Position numbers and translations under genes: made by a program. Positions 1 through 8,378 of a stretch of DNA of 64,000 nucleotides are shown one piece after another; position 1 is the stretch's first letter; the number at the start of each line of letters is the position of its first letter. This DNA is from Candidatus Phaeomarinobacter ectocarpi (GTDB lineage: Bacteria > Pseudomonadota > Alphaproteobacteria > CGMCC-115125), in assembly GCF_000689395.1 (NCBI RefSeq), contig NZ_HG966617.1, forward strand, positions 2,416,221 through 2,480,220. Direction: 5' to 3'. The notes beneath the pieces are model-generated. The model searched no databases. It had not been told where the DNA came from and saw only the letters and a program-made list of their open reading frames with translations.

Positions 1-339
1 AATGTCTCGCCCTGATTGTGTGATGTCGATTTTTTTCGACCGGCCATCATTGGGATCTCTTTCCGCGACAATGAAGCCAGCATCATCAAGACGCTTGAGC
101 GTATTGGTCATGGTCGCGCGGCTCACCTGAAACGAGTTCGCCAATTGCGCCGGTGTTCGCGGACCGCCAAGCCGCACAAAATGGTTGAGCACCGAAAACT
201 GCGGAACGGTCAAACCCTTGGGCAGGACGCGTTCAAATGCAGTGCGTGCCAACTGATCGATGATTCCGATCTCATTGAAAAATGTGAAGAGTGTCGGGTC
301 ATTCAGTTTGGACGGTTGATTGTTTTTGTCGTTGTCCAT
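1..339 (-). CDS. MarR-family transcriptional regulator (3' end cut by window)
   Basis: Reading leftward from an ATG at 339, 113 codons stay open to base 1, so the C-terminus is outside the window. The translation has a MarR winged-helix pattern: an N-terminal helix (residues 14-40), then PQFSVLNHFVRLGG, a recognition-helix stretch QVSRATMTNTLKRLDDAGF and a wing ERDPNDGRSKKIDIT. MarR proteins bind palindromic operators as dimers and usually release DNA on ligand or oxidant binding. The gene lies 24 bp downstream of the nitroreductase gene on the same strand, so the two probably form an operon. The palindrome at 1524-1561 is its likely operator (inference). The overlapping plus-strand open frame is a shadow. 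Confidence 0.85.
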   Translation of the reverse strand, partial: MDNDKNNQPSKLNDPTLFTFFNEIGIIDQLARTAFERVLPKGLTVPQFSVLNHFVRLGGPRTPAQLANSFQVSRATMTNTLKRLDDAGFIVAERDPNDGRSKKIDITQSGRDI

Positions 340-363
340 TGAACTCAAAATACAAATAAAAAA

Positions 364-1509
364 TCATGTGATCTTCGCATCAATCGGCCAACGCGGGCTA
401 GGCGAAAGAGCGGGGCCGTAACCAACCCGCGCGAACATTTGCACGCGAGACCCTTGCTGGCCAAGTGTTTCATGCAACTCAGTCAGCAAAGCATCCATTT
501 CCGGATATTCCTGAAGGGCTTGGCTCAACGGATGAATAGCGATGCCAAGCTGATTGGCCTTGAGGTTCATGCGTATCCAGTCGCGACCCGACGCAATCTG
601 ATCTCGTCTCGTATTTGTTGCGGTCGCAACATAGACGTATCCCATGGCTGACCAGATGATGTCGCGGTACATATCGACGCCCTGAGCGTATGCAGCGGAC
701 GTCATGTCGGAGAGTTCTTCACGCGTCAAAATGCCAGCGATGTTCAGTGCTTCAAGAAATGGCCCACCCAAATCAATGCCATCCGGAGTGGCATTGATTT
801 CAGCTTTGCCGAACCGCATCACGTCAACACTCTCCATGTAGGTTCGTGGTGTTTCCACCTCGATGAGATGTGCGCGCCAACTCAGATCCTTCAGTATCTC
901 AATTGACTCCTGGTCATGAATGGCACCGGTGATCGCACCATCACCCACCACACCTATGATGCTGGACATGTCTTCCAGAGCCACCGGCGTGGACATGTCG
1001 AACGGCTCCTTGTTTGACCGCCGATTGAACACCTCGGCAAACAGTGGCGACGCGGCGACAGAACCATCCTTGACCAGTGTCACCCGTGCGATTGGCCGCC
1101 CATCCAGCACCGGCTCCGGTTCACCTTCCGGGAAGAGAGTCACATCAGCACGATACCCGTCACTCGCGGCCGCCATGCGCATGAGTTCAAGGAAGCAGCC
1201 CAGGCCGATAACAATCTGTCGATTGAACGGGTCCGTGTGCGGCAGCATCTGACCCAGGTCATAGGACAACGTGAAACTGTCCTGACCCTCAAGCGTCACC
1301 AGCCATGGTTGCTGATTGTGCGGATTGGGAGCGAGAACCGCGTAAGACAGCGCACGCTTGCGCGGATCTGTGTAAGCGCTGCCAGCCTGCGACCAGGGCG
1401 CAAGGGCTTTGTCGGGCGTGCGGGTGACAATGAAGCCTGTTGCCCCTGCAGCAGCAATAACAGCAGTTGATCCAGCGATTCGCAAAAATTGGCGACGAGA
1501 TTTGGCCAT
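364..1509 (-). CDS. Tat-exported nitroreductase-fold (Acg-like) FMN oxidoreductase
   Basis: A 381-residue protein starting at ATG 1509, preceded by AGGGAG. An upstream in-frame start at 1542 would put the twin-arginine motif too far in and lies inside the operator. The N-terminus has SRRQFLRI followed by a hydrophobic stretch (about residues 12-30), a Tat signal. The body carries nitroreductase-like elements (SYAVLAPNPHNQQPW near residue 55; a second flavin-contact region near the C-terminus) and has the 350-400-residue length of the Acg/Tat nitroreductase group, longer than cytoplasmic nitroreductases. It probably uses FMN and NAD(P)H; the substrate is unknown. It is first in an operon with the MarR gene, behind a promoter covered by a palindrome, so induction by a small molecule is likely. 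Confidence 0.8.
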   Translation of the reverse strand: MAKSRRQFLRIAGSTAVIAAAGATGFIVTRTPDKALAPWSQAGSAYTDPRKRALSYAVLAPNPHNQQPWLVTLEGQDSFTLSYDLGQMLPHTDPFNRQIVIGLGCFLELMRMAAASDGYRADVTLFPEGEPEPVLDGRPIARVTLVKDGSVAASPLFAEVFNRRSNKEPFDMSTPVALEDMSSIIGVVGDGAITGAIHDQESIEILKDLSWRAHLIEVETPRTYMESVDVMRFGKAEINATPDGIDLGGPFLEALNIAGILTREELSDMTSAAYAQGVDMYRDIIWSAMGYVYVATATNTRRDQIASGRDWIRMNLKANQLGIAIHPLSQALQEYPEMDALLTELHETLGQQGSRVQMFARVGYGPALSPSPRWPIDAKIT

Positions 1510-1523
1510 GAGAGCGCTCCCTA

Positions 1524-1561
1524 TAATTCGATATCGTATCATATGGTTTGATATCGAATTA
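1524..1561 (-). promoter_or_regulatory. Palindromic operator over the nitroreductase-marR promoter
   Basis: There is a perfect 12-bp inverted repeat: TAATTCGATATC at 1524-1535 and GATATCGAATTA at 1550-1561, with a 14-bp spacer that is itself partly symmetrical. On the minus strand a -35-like TTGTAT (1562-1567) and a -10-like TATGAT (1538-1543) are 18 bp apart. The palindrome therefore fills the spacer and covers the -10, ending 15 bp before the start codon. This is ideal placement for repression, most simply by the MarR protein of the same operon (inference). Confidence 0.75.
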
Positions 1562-1611
1562 ATACAAGGGACGTCCGCTCAAATTGTCATCCAGGTTGAA
1601 GCCCAGACATG

Positions 1612-1645
1612 CGAAAAGCGCCAGACTTCCTGTCTGGCGCTTGCC
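1612..1645 (-). terminator. Intrinsic terminator of the leftward DUF465 gene
   Basis: Stem AAGCGCCAGAC (1616-1626) pairs perfectly with GTCTGGCGCTT (1632-1642) around a 5-nt loop. On the minus strand the stem runs into TTTT. It lies about 43 nt past the DUF465 stop and insulates it from the nitroreductase operon. Confidence 0.7.
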
Positions 1646-1684
1646 GTACGCGTCATACTGATAGGTACTGGAAGCCTGAAACCG

Positions 1685-1867
1685 TCAGGCGGCGGTGTCT
1701 AATTCAAGGGACAATCGCTCAATCTCTTCTTTCAACAGAAGTTTCTTCTTTTTGAGCTCTGAGATCACCAGATCATCGCTGGCGGGACTCAGCTGTTCCC
1801 GCTCGATTTCAGTCTCTAATAGCCGGTGCCGCTCGTGGAGTTCGTTGAGGTGCACTGATAGTGACAT
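1685..1867 (-). CDS. DUF465 (YdcH-like) small coiled-coil protein
   Basis: A 60-residue protein from ATG 1867, preceded by GGAGG. A longer in-frame extension to 2140 has no such signal and does not resemble the family. It is almost entirely helical and charged, with the DUF465 signature of a HERHRLLETEI start and a lysine-rich ISELKKKKLLLKEEIERL second half. DUF465 proteins are short helical hairpins of unknown function, common in alphaproteobacteria. A second family member (2094-2321) is transcribed divergently from the same intergenic region. Confidence 0.85.
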   Translation of the reverse strand: MSLSVHLNELHERHRLLETEIEREQLSPASDDLVISELKKKKLLLKEEIERLSLELDTAA

Positions 1868-2093
1868 GCGTCGGGCCTCCCATATCGCTGTTGACGGACC
1901 ATGAGTCTGACTCCAATTCACACGTCTGTTAAGCAAAATCGACATCCCCATCCAAACTGCCGAAAAACGGGCATAAGTCTTGGATTTTTCAATAGACACA
2001 TGACCTTGCAGCCCTTCTTCGCGCACGCTAGAAGGCATCAGCACAGCGTCAGCTTGGGGCAGACGCAGCACGCAACTGGATGCACGGAGCGGC
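1868..2093. promoter_or_regulatory. Divergent promoter region between two DUF465 genes
   Basis: A 226-bp non-coding gap between two divergently transcribed DUF465 genes. I could not assign convincing -35/-10 boxes on either strand. No tRNA or strong hairpin is visible. Confidence 0.4.
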
Positions 2094-2321
2094 ATGACCC
2101 AGGACGTTTCAACTGATGAGGCCCAAAGCGAAGACGCCATGCGCGCAAAGCTCGTTCAGCTCCGCCAGCAGCACCGCGACATGGATGCGGCAATTGATGC
2201 GCTGGAAGCCAGCGGTGCCGCAGATCCCTTACGCATTCGCCGCCTCAAGAAAATGAAGCTCGCCATTCGCGACGAGATCGGCTTCATCGAGGACCAGCTG
2301 GTTCCCGATATCATTGCCTAG
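2094..2321 (+). CDS. DUF465 family small protein (second copy)
   Basis: A 75-residue helical protein starting at ATG 2094 behind CGGAG. The core (AMRAKLVQLRQQHRDMDAAI, then RIRRLKKMKLAIRDEIGFIE) has the two-helix DUF465 layout with the conserved LKK-K-L-I-DEI stretch. It has about 15 more N-terminal residues than the copy at 1685-1867 and is clearly diverged from it. Function unknown. The head-to-head pairing suggests an old duplication or linked expression. Confidence 0.85.
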   Translation: MTQDVSTDEAQSEDAMRAKLVQLRQQHRDMDAAIDALEASGAADPLRIRRLKKMKLAIRDEIGFIEDQLVPDIIA

Positions 2322-2354
2322 AATCTTTGAGGTGACGTGCGGTCAAAAGAGCCT

Positions 2355-3104
2355 CTAGCTCTTCTTCTCGCTTTCCTGACGCCGACGCTTTGCCACATAC
2401 ATGGCTTCGTCAGCACGCGCGAGGGCGGTGGCCGCGTCTTCACCTGGCTTGAACGCGACAGCACCCGGAGATACGGACACACCAATCTTGTGTCCCATGA
2501 TCTCCAGCGGCGTGTCCGCAATCAGGTGCATAAGGCTCTCAGCCTTCTCCATCGCATCGGCTTCATTGGCCTGGGCAAGGATGACAGCGAATTCGTCACC
2601 GCCAATGCGCCCGACAATGTCGGATTCACGCACATGCTCGACAAGCGCCCCAGCCACATACTCAAGCACCGCATCTCCGGCAGCATGTCCGTAGGTGTCG
2701 TTCACGGTCTTGAAGTTGTTGAGGTCAATGAAGACGAGGCTCGCAGGAGCACCGTAGCGCTCTGAAAACGAAATCATGCGAGAGAGTTCGCGCACGAACG
2801 CACGGCGATTGAGCACCGGCACCAAGGAATCCGTATCGGCCTCTTGCTGAACCGCATCAAGCCGGCCCCGCATGGTTGTGAGTTCCTTGCGCAGCGCATC
2901 AACCTCGGACATCAAGGTCATGAGCGCATCGCGCACCTTGGGCGTCACCTCGGCCTCTGGAATGCCCATGATGGAGGCGGTATCGGAAATCTGACGGGGC
3001 GCACTGGCAGCGCTTGCTGAGCCCGCAGCGGATGCCCGCGAGGGCGAACCCGCCCCGCGCACGGATGACACGGTCCCCGGCCGCCGTGTTCCTCCAACCT
3101 TCAT
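2355..3104 (-). CDS. GGDEF diguanylate cyclase
   Basis: A 249-residue protein. ATG 3104 is preferred over TTG 3110. Residues 1-45 are low-complexity (Gly/Ala/Ser/Arg), 50-90 form a helical coiled-coil linker, and about 95-245 are a GGDEF domain. The active-site motif is intact (RIGGDEF), as is the RESD inhibitory I-site five residues before it, so it should make cyclic di-GMP and be subject to product inhibition. There is no transmembrane or recognisable sensor domain, so it is probably cytoplasmic. It converges on the DUF465 gene with 33 bp between stops. No c-di-GMP effector is adjacent. Confidence 0.9.
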   Translation of the reverse strand: MKVGGTRRPGTVSSVRGAGSPSRASAAGSASAASAPRQISDTASIMGIPEAEVTPKVRDALMTLMSEVDALRKELTTMRGRLDAVQQEADTDSLVPVLNRRAFVRELSRMISFSERYGAPASLVFIDLNNFKTVNDTYGHAAGDAVLEYVAGALVEHVRESDIVGRIGGDEFAVILAQANEADAMEKAESLMHLIADTPLEIMGHKIGVSVSPGAVAFKPGEDAATALARADEAMYVAKRRRQESEKKS

Positions 3105-3348
3105 GGTCAACCCCGCCTATGTGTCGCCCACATATGGACGCCCTTCTGGGAGTATCAGACGACCGAAATGAGAAGCCCGATACAGTCATTAAGGCAGCAA
3201 ATCATTGAAAAAATGCCTATTGCTGCCCTTTCCACCTAAGCGAGCCATCTTAACAATTCATTTATGCCCGGTCCGCACCAAGGCAAATACGGCTCAAACT
3301 GGCACATAAGCGCCGTTTAGGGTCACAGAGCCACCGCCCAAGCCATGC

Positions 3349-3376
3349 TTGCCATACGCCAGCCCGTGCCTATACT
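3349..3376 (+). promoter_or_regulatory. Likely sigma70-type promoter of purEK
   Basis: TTGCCA (3349-3354) and TATACT (3371-3376) are separated by 16 bp, giving a transcript start near 3383 and a leader of about 50 nt. It resembles the coxIV-pnt promoter in this window (TTGCCC-18-TATAGT). Confidence 0.55.
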
Positions 3377-3390
3377 CCCCTGCTTTCCGC

Positions 3391-3421
3391 GCCCGGGCAC
3401 GTCCCGGGCCGTCTTGTTTTG
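3391..3421 (+). promoter_or_regulatory. Leader hairpin before purE
   Basis: GCCCGGG (3391-3397) pairs perfectly with CCCGGGC (3403-3409) around a 5-nt loop, followed by GTCTTGTTTT. It lies between the predicted transcript start and the purE start codon, so it could act as a weak attenuator or an mRNA-stabilising structure. No known purine riboswitch core is recognisable. Confidence 0.45.
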
Positions 3422-3435
3422 GGCATGGGCACTCT

Positions 3436-3942
3436 ATGAGCGAAAGCACCTCCAGCACCCCGCCACGCGTTGGCATCATCATGGGCAGCCGCTCTGACTG
3501 GCCCACCATGACTCATGCCGCAGAAGCACTGGACGCACTTGGTGTGCCCTACGAGACCCAGGTCGTCTCCGCGCACCGCACGCCCCAGCGCCTGTACGAC
3601 TATGCCACCAGCGCCAAGTCTCGCGGCCTGCATGTCATTATTGCAGGCGCCGGCGGTGCTGCACATTTGCCCGGCATGGCCGCCGCCATGACACCGCTGC
3701 CCGTCCTCGGAGTGCCGGTAGAAAGTGCTGCCCTCAAGGGCCAGGATTCACTGCTCTCCATCGTGCAGATGCCCGGCGGCATTCCCGTCGGCACCCTTGC
3801 CATCGGCAAGGCCGGTGCCAAGAACGCAGGCCTGCTGGCGGCTGCCATTCTGGCAACAACCGATGACGCCCTTGCCGCGCGGCTCGATGCTTTCCGCGCC
3901 GACCAGACAGCCAGCGTCAAAGAGACCGTCGAAGATGCCTGA
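3436..3942 (+). CDS. purE: N5-carboxyaminoimidazole ribonucleotide mutase
   Basis: A 168-residue class I PurE that interconverts N5-CAIR and CAIR in cytosolic de novo purine synthesis. The motifs are [13 protein letters not shown] near the N-terminus, VVSAHRTP, and the glycine-rich [11 protein letters not shown] loop followed by [12 protein letters not shown] 3436 gives the family's usual length; an upstream in-frame start would add an unrelated arginine-rich extension overlapping the promoter. The stop overlaps the purK start by 8 bp, so the two are translationally coupled, consistent with PurK supplying the PurE substrate. Confidence 0.96.
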   Translation: MSESTSSTPPRVGIIMGSRSDWPTMTHAAEALDALGVPYETQVVSAHRTPQRLYDYATSAKSRGLHVIIAGAGGAAHLPGMAAAMTPLPVLGVPVESAALKGQDSLLSIVQMPGGIPVGTLAIGKAGAKNAGLLAAAILATTDDALAARLDAFRADQTASVKETVEDA

Positions 3943-5029
3943 TACTTCAGGCGCCCTTCCCCCCGGTAGCACGATCGGCATTCTGGGCGGCGGACAGCTG
4001 GGCCGCATGCTCGCAATGGCCGCCGCACGACTGGGCCTCAAGACACATATCTATTGCCCCGAAGCTGGGTGCACAGCGGCACAGGTAGCCGACGCGACCA
4101 CCATCGCAGCTTATGACGACGAAGCAGCTCTTCAGGCCTTTGCTGCTGCCGTCGACGTTGTGACCTACGAATTTGAAAATGTCCCCACGGATACTGCCGC
4201 CCTCCTCGCCAGACACGTGCCCGTGCGCCCTGGCGCGCGTGCGCTGGCCGTTGCGCAGGATCGGCTTGCGGAGAAAAGCTTCATGGGCAACTTGGGCATC
4301 AAGACCGCCCCCTTCGCAGATGTCACAGGACCAGCGGACCTTGCTGCTGCCTTAGACGAGATCGGCACTCCGGCCATCCTGAAAACGCGCCGGCTGGGCT
4401 ATGACGGCAAAGGTCAGGCACGCATCAACGATAAAGCCGCAGCCTTCGACGCATGGGATGCCGTAAAGCACCAGGCATCGATCCTCGAAGGCTTTGTCAA
4501 TTTTGAAGCCGAGATTTCCGTTATCGTTGCGCGCGGCATCGACGGGACAACAGCGGCCTACGACCCTGCCCGCAATGACCATGAGAACCACATCCTGTCG
4601 CTCTCAACGGTTCCGTCCGGATACTCAAATGAAATAGAGGCCAAGGCCCGGGCTCTGGCCGAAAAGATCGCCGCCGAGCTCGACTATGTCGGCGTCATGG
4701 GCGTTGAGCTTTTTGTGGTCGCTGACACGCAGGACCTGGTGGTCAACGAGATTGCGCCGCGCGTACACAATTCCGGCCATTGGACACTGGAAGGCTGCAC
4801 GGTGAGCCAGTTTGAGCAACACATGCGCGCCGTCGCAGGCTGGCCTCTTGGGTCGCCAGAGCGTCACTCAGACGCTCAGATGACCAATCTCATTGGTGAC
4901 GATGTAGATGCCTGGCTGGAAATGGCAGCAGAACCCAATACCGGACTGCATCTCTACGGCAAAGGCGACGCGCGCCCCGGCCGCAAGATGGGCCACATCA
5001 CGCGCATCACGCCGATGACGACAGGCTGA
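3935..5029 (+). CDS. purK: N5-carboxyaminoimidazole ribonucleotide synthase
   Basis: A 364-residue ATP-grasp enzyme that carboxylates AIR with ATP and bicarbonate to give N5-CAIR for PurE. The N-terminal preATP-grasp fold starts with [12 protein letters not shown]. The ATP-grasp core contains [31 protein letters not shown] and the metal-binding [19 protein letters not shown] 3935 lies inside the last codons of purE, the usual purEK coupling, and avoids the much longer in-frame extension through purE. It converges on the COQ9 gene with an 8-bp gap. Confidence 0.96.
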   Translation: MPDTSGALPPGSTIGILGGGQLGRMLAMAAARLGLKTHIYCPEAGCTAAQVADATTIAAYDDEAALQAFAAAVDVVTYEFENVPTDTAALLARHVPVRPGARALAVAQDRLAEKSFMGNLGIKTAPFADVTGPADLAAALDEIGTPAILKTRRLGYDGKGQARINDKAAAFDAWDAVKHQASILEGFVNFEAEISVIVARGIDGTTAAYDPARNDHENHILSLSTVPSGYSNEIEAKARALAEKIAAELDYVGVMGVELFVVADTQDLVVNEIAPRVHNSGHWTLEGCTVSQFEQHMRAVAGWPLGSPERHSDAQMTNLIGDDVDAWLEMAAEPNTGLHLYGKGDARPGRKMGHITRITPMTTG

Positions 5030-5037
5030 AGTGCGGC

Positions 5038-5694
5038 CTAACGTCCAAGCGGATAACGCAGCCGGGACACAAGACCCAGCGGTGACGGCAACGCGCCGAG
5101 AAACTTTTCCGCACGGCCTTTCACCTTCTCAATCTGCATCACATCTGCAATGCGGCGATCAAGAAACTCCCACGTCTTTTCATGGCCCTCAGAGTCATCC
5201 CCGAACCAGACAGCAAGCGTGCTGGTATAAACACCGGACAGGATGAGACGCTTGGTGTAGAAATTATAGTCCGTAGACGTATCACCTGCAGCGCGCCAGA
5301 TAGCGTCCAGCGTTCCATAAAGTGCGCGAACACCAGCCGTCCCTGACGTCGGGAGAGCCAGATAAGCGGTCGCACGGCGCAGGGCTTCCTTGTTGGCTTC
5401 ATCCACTTCAAGGCGTGTCCGCACCGCAAAGGTAATGCGCTCACGCACCTTCATGGACGGCAAGTCGGACTTGGCCAGCTTGCTCGCCATCCGCTTGTCA
5501 CCCTGCTGAACGAAATACAAAACCAGATCTGCCGTCCCGCCGGGGAAGGCCAACCGCGCAAGCCCGCTTTCAACGCCGGCTTTCTTTGCGGCATTGCGCA
5601 TGCTCTTGCCGGTCCATCCATCAAACGGAACGTCTGGCAGCGCAGCCTTGAGTATCTGCGCCCGGGCTTTGTCGTAGTGTTTGTCTGCGGTCAT
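5038..5694 (-). CDS. COQ9 family ubiquinone biosynthesis protein
   Basis: A 218-residue protein of the COQ9 family, found in alphaproteobacteria and mitochondria. The N-terminal half has a TetR-like helical arrangement (ILKAALPDVPFDGWTGKSMRNAAKKAG), and the C-terminal half carries the family's WRAAGDTSTDYNFYTKRLILSGVY stretch. In mitochondria COQ9 binds lipid and supports COQ7 in ubiquinone hydroxylation; the bacterial role is inferred. The ATG at 5694 fits the family length. It is followed on the same strand by peptide deformylase's upstream region rather than other ubi genes, so there is no ubi operon here. Confidence 0.9.
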   Translation of the reverse strand: MTADKHYDKARAQILKAALPDVPFDGWTGKSMRNAAKKAGVESGLARLAFPGGTADLVLYFVQQGDKRMASKLAKSDLPSMKVRERITFAVRTRLEVDEANKEALRRATAYLALPTSGTAGVRALYGTLDAIWRAAGDTSTDYNFYTKRLILSGVYTSTLAVWFGDDSEGHEKTWEFLDRRIADVMQIEKVKGRAEKFLGALPSPLGLVSRLRYPLGR

Positions 5695-5737
5695 TGTTCT
5701 GCTGCCTTTGCTTTGCCGGGCGCCCTTGCGGTCGCTC

Positions 5738-6319
5738 TCAACTTTGGTCTTTGCTCTTGTTTATGTCTGACGGGCGGTCTCCACCCCAGTGGCGGCCTTC
5801 CGTCTCAAAAATCAGATCCTTCAGATCATCCATGCGCTGGGGATACAGTATTCCCTCCAGATGATCGCATTCATGGCACACAACCCGTGCATGAAAGCCC
5901 CGCGCCTCGCGCGAAATGGCTTGTCCCTCAATATCGAGCCCTGAATATTTTATACGGGTCGGCCTGGGAACCAGACCACGCATGCCCGGCACCGAAAGGC
6001 AGCCTTCCCAGCCAAATGCGCGCTCTTCGGTCAAAACCTCGATTCTCGGGTTAATGAGCACAGTAAGCGGCGCGGTGTGGTCAAATGCCTCGTCTGCCTC
6101 TGTTCCTTCCGGCACACGCTCTGGCGGTGCCTGAAAAATGACGATCTGCAGGGGTTCATGCACCTGAGGCGCGGCCAGACCCGCCCCATTGGCGTCGATC
6201 ATGGTTTCCACCATATCCGCTACCAAATGGCGGATTTCTGGCGATTTTGGGTCCTCGACCGGCTGGGCTGGCTGCAGCAACACCGGATGCCCCATGCGGG
6301 CTATCTTGCGAATGGTCAT
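5738..6319 (-). CDS. def: Peptide deformylase
   Basis: A 193-residue metalloenzyme that removes formyl from nascent N-terminal methionine. All three motifs are present: GAGLAAPQV (motif 1), EGCLSVP (motif 2, metal-binding Cys) and HECDHLEG (motif 3, two metal-binding His and the catalytic Glu). ATG 6319 yields the classic MTIRKIARMGHPVL start; the longer frame to 6373 adds unrelated residues. It is not followed by fmt, the usual partner, in this window. The gene reads toward COQ9, 43 bp from that gene's start. Confidence 0.93.
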   Translation of the reverse strand: MTIRKIARMGHPVLLQPAQPVEDPKSPEIRHLVADMVETMIDANGAGLAAPQVHEPLQIVIFQAPPERVPEGTEADEAFDHTAPLTVLINPRIEVLTEERAFGWEGCLSVPGMRGLVPRPTRIKYSGLDIEGQAISREARGFHARVVCHECDHLEGILYPQRMDDLKDLIFETEGRHWGGDRPSDINKSKDQS

Positions 6320-6456
6320 GGCCCCTATATGGACCCACCAGACGCTGACGAAAAGCCAGCATCTGTGCGACATAAGGTGGACAACCTCCCTGTCTTTTGG
6401 TACTTACCGCCCCTCTGGAATGCCTGACGGCATATCCGGGGCAGCTTTTCGCGCGC

Positions 6457-6486
6457 TTGAAGGTGCACTGACAGCGCGGCCTATCT
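6457..6486 (+). promoter_or_regulatory. Possible rpsU promoter
   Basis: TTGAAG (6457-6462) lies 17 bp from CCTATC (6480-6485) in the gap before rpsU. The -35 is good and the -10 weak, and the implied leader is about 90 nt. Confidence 0.35.
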
Positions 6487-6582
6487 GACCCGGACCCCGT
6501 CCAATCCAAACCGATACATGCCCGTTGGCGCAGCTTTTCCGGCGCGCAGGGGTGAATTTTAAGCTCGAAGGGAGCTGAGTGC

Positions 6583-6813
6583 GTGCAAGTTCTGGTTCGC
6601 GACAACAACGTCGATCAAGCCCTGCGGGCTTTGAAGAAGAAGCTTCAGCGTGAAGGTGTGTTCCGCGAAATGAAGCTGCGCAACTACTACGAAAAGCCGT
6701 CTGAAAAGCGTGCCCGCGAAAAGGCTGAAGCCGTTCGCCGTGCCCGCAAGCTGGCCCGCAAGCGCGCCCAGCGCGAAGGTCTTCTGCCCAAGAAGGGCCG
6801 CGGCAAGCGCTAG
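6583..6813 (+). CDS. rpsU: 30S ribosomal protein S21
   Basis: A 76-residue, very basic protein starting at GTG 6583 with GAAGGGAG just upstream. It starts [19 protein letters not shown], the S21 signature, includes [17 protein letters not shown], and ends in a lysine/arginine-rich tail typical of alphaproteobacterial S21. It binds the 30S head/platform near the 16S rRNA 3' end during initiation. It is monocistronic: a strong terminator follows. Confidence 0.96.
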   Translation: MQVLVRDNNVDQALRALKKKLQREGVFREMKLRNYYEKPSEKRAREKAEAVRRARKLARKRAQREGLLPKKGRGKR

Positions 6814-6840
6814 TCGCGTTGCATGACTGATACCAATCAA

Positions 6841-6868
6841 CGCCTCCGGTTTTCCGGGGGCGTTTTTT
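6841..6868 (+). terminator. rpsU intrinsic terminator
   Basis: CGCCTCCGG (6841-6849), a TTTT loop and CCGGGGGCG (6854-6862), with one T-G wobble, followed by TTTTTT. It is 27 bp after the rpsU stop. Confidence 0.85.
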
Positions 6869-6906
6869 GTTGCACGGATGCGCGCGCCTGAGACGGGTAG
6901 ACAACA

Positions 6907-6936
6907 AAAAGGCCGGAGCGAATGCTCCGGCCTTTT
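6907..6936 (-). terminator. Terminator of the pnt operon
   Basis: A perfect 13-bp stem: AAAAGGCCGGAGC (6907-6919) with GCTCCGGCCTTTT (6924-6936), loop GAAT. With A and T runs on both sides it can work in both directions. It sits 24 bp past the pntB stop on the minus strand and also backs up the rpsU terminator. Confidence 0.85.
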
Positions 6937-6959
6937 GTCTTTCAGCCATATGGCAGGGG

Positions 6960-8366
6960 CTAGTTCAGACCCTTCACGATCTCTTCAACCATCTTCTTGG
7001 CGTCGGAGAACAGCATCATTGTGTTGTCGCGGAAGAACAGTTCGTTCTCCACACCGGCATACCCGGAGCCCATGCCGCGCTTGATGAAGAGGACGGTCGC
7101 CGCTTTCTCAACATCCAGAATAGGCATCCCGAAAATCGGGCTGGCCGTATCCGTTTTGGCAGAGGGGTTGGTCACGTCATTGGCGCCGATAACAAACGCC
7201 ACATCGGCCTGTGCGAACTCCGAGTTGATGTCTTCAAGTTCGAACACTTCGTCATAAGGCACGTTGGCTTCAGCCAGCAGCACATTCATGTGGCCTGGCA
7301 TACGGCCAGCCACCGGGTGAATGGCGTATTTGACCGTCACACCTTCAGCCTTGAGCGCATCCGCCATTTCACGAAGCGCGTGCTGTGCCTGCGCCACCGC
7401 CATGCCGTAGCCCGGCACGATGATGACAGAGCCAGCATTCTTCATGATGAAGGCCGCGTCGTCAGCAGAGCCCTGCTTTACGGGACGGGTTTCAACAGCG
7501 CCACCGGCAGCTGCCGTTTCACCACCAAAGCCGCCCAGGATCACCGAGAAGAACGACCGGTTCATGCCCTTACACATGATGTAGGACAGGATCGCACCCG
7601 AGGAGCCCACAAGAGCACCTGTGATGATGAGAGCCGTGTTCTCAAGGGTGAAGCCCAGCGCCGCCGCTGCCCAGCCCGAATAGGAGTTGAGCATCGACAC
7701 CACCACCGGCATGTCAGCACCCCCGATAGGAATGATGAGCAGGAAACCGATGATGAAGGACAGGACTGTGATGATCAGGAAGGCTTCGATCGTCTGGTTG
7801 GCCGGATCAAGGCACAGGAAGATCACCCCACCGACGATGGCAACAGCCAGCGCGATGTTGATGAGATGACGCGCCGGCAGAATGATCGGCGCCCCGGACA
7901 TGGTGCCCTGCAGCTTGGCAAAGGCGATGACCGAGCCCGAGAAAGTGATGGCACCGATGGCCACGCCCAGACCCATTTCAATGAGACTGACGATCTTGAT
8001 ATTGCCCGTCACACCGATGCCGAAGGCCTCAGGTGACATAAAGGCGGCCCAGGCCACCAGCACGGCAGCCATACCTACAAGGGAGTGGAAAGCCGCAACA
8101 AGCTGCGGCATGGCCGTCATGGCAATACGGTTGGCCGTGATGGCACCGATGCCGCCACCAATGGCGATAGCGCCAATGATGTACATCCAGACTTCACTGC
8201 TGGTGATGTCCTGACGGATAAGCGTTGTGGCAATGGCGATGGCCATACCGACCATGCCGTACATATTGCCCTGACGGGACGTTTCAGGGCTCGAGAGCCC
8301 ACGAAGCGCCATGATGAAAAGCACGCCGGAAACGAGATAGGCGAGCGCTGCGAGATTGGCAGACAT
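6960..8366 (-). CDS. pntB: NAD(P) transhydrogenase beta subunit
   Basis: A 468-residue inner-membrane protein. About residues 1-270 form multiple transmembrane helices (domain II). The C-terminal domain III binds NADP(H), with VIIVPGYGMAVAQAQHALRE, HPVAGRMPGHMNVLLAEA and GANDVTNPSAKTD all visible. With PntAA and PntAB it uses the proton-motive force to drive NADPH formation from NADH. It is the last gene of the four-gene leftward unit and is followed by a strong terminator. Confidence 0.96.
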   Translation of the reverse strand: MSANLAALAYLVSGVLFIMALRGLSSPETSRQGNMYGMVGMAIAIATTLIRQDITSSEVWMYIIGAIAIGGGIGAITANRIAMTAMPQLVAAFHSLVGMAAVLVAWAAFMSPEAFGIGVTGNIKIVSLIEMGLGVAIGAITFSGSVIAFAKLQGTMSGAPIILPARHLINIALAVAIVGGVIFLCLDPANQTIEAFLIITVLSFIIGFLLIIPIGGADMPVVVSMLNSYSGWAAAALGFTLENTALIITGALVGSSGAILSYIMCKGMNRSFFSVILGGFGGETAAAGGAVETRPVKQGSADDAAFIMKNAGSVIIVPGYGMAVAQAQHALREMADALKAEGVTVKYAIHPVAGRMPGHMNVLLAEANVPYDEVFELEDINSEFAQADVAFVIGANDVTNPSAKTDTASPIFGMPILDVEKAATVLFIKRGMGSGYAGVENELFFRDNTMMLFSDAKKMVEEIVKGLN

Positions 8367-8378
8367 GTTTCAGGCCCC

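Larger units (their letters stand above)
3111..3435. other. Divergent intergenic region, GGDEF gene / purE
   Basis: 325 bp without a gene. The left part holds the undefined leftward promoter of the diguanylate cyclase. The right part holds the purE promoter (3349-3376) and a leader hairpin (3391-3409), both listed separately. I see no further gene or repeat. Confidence 0.5.
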
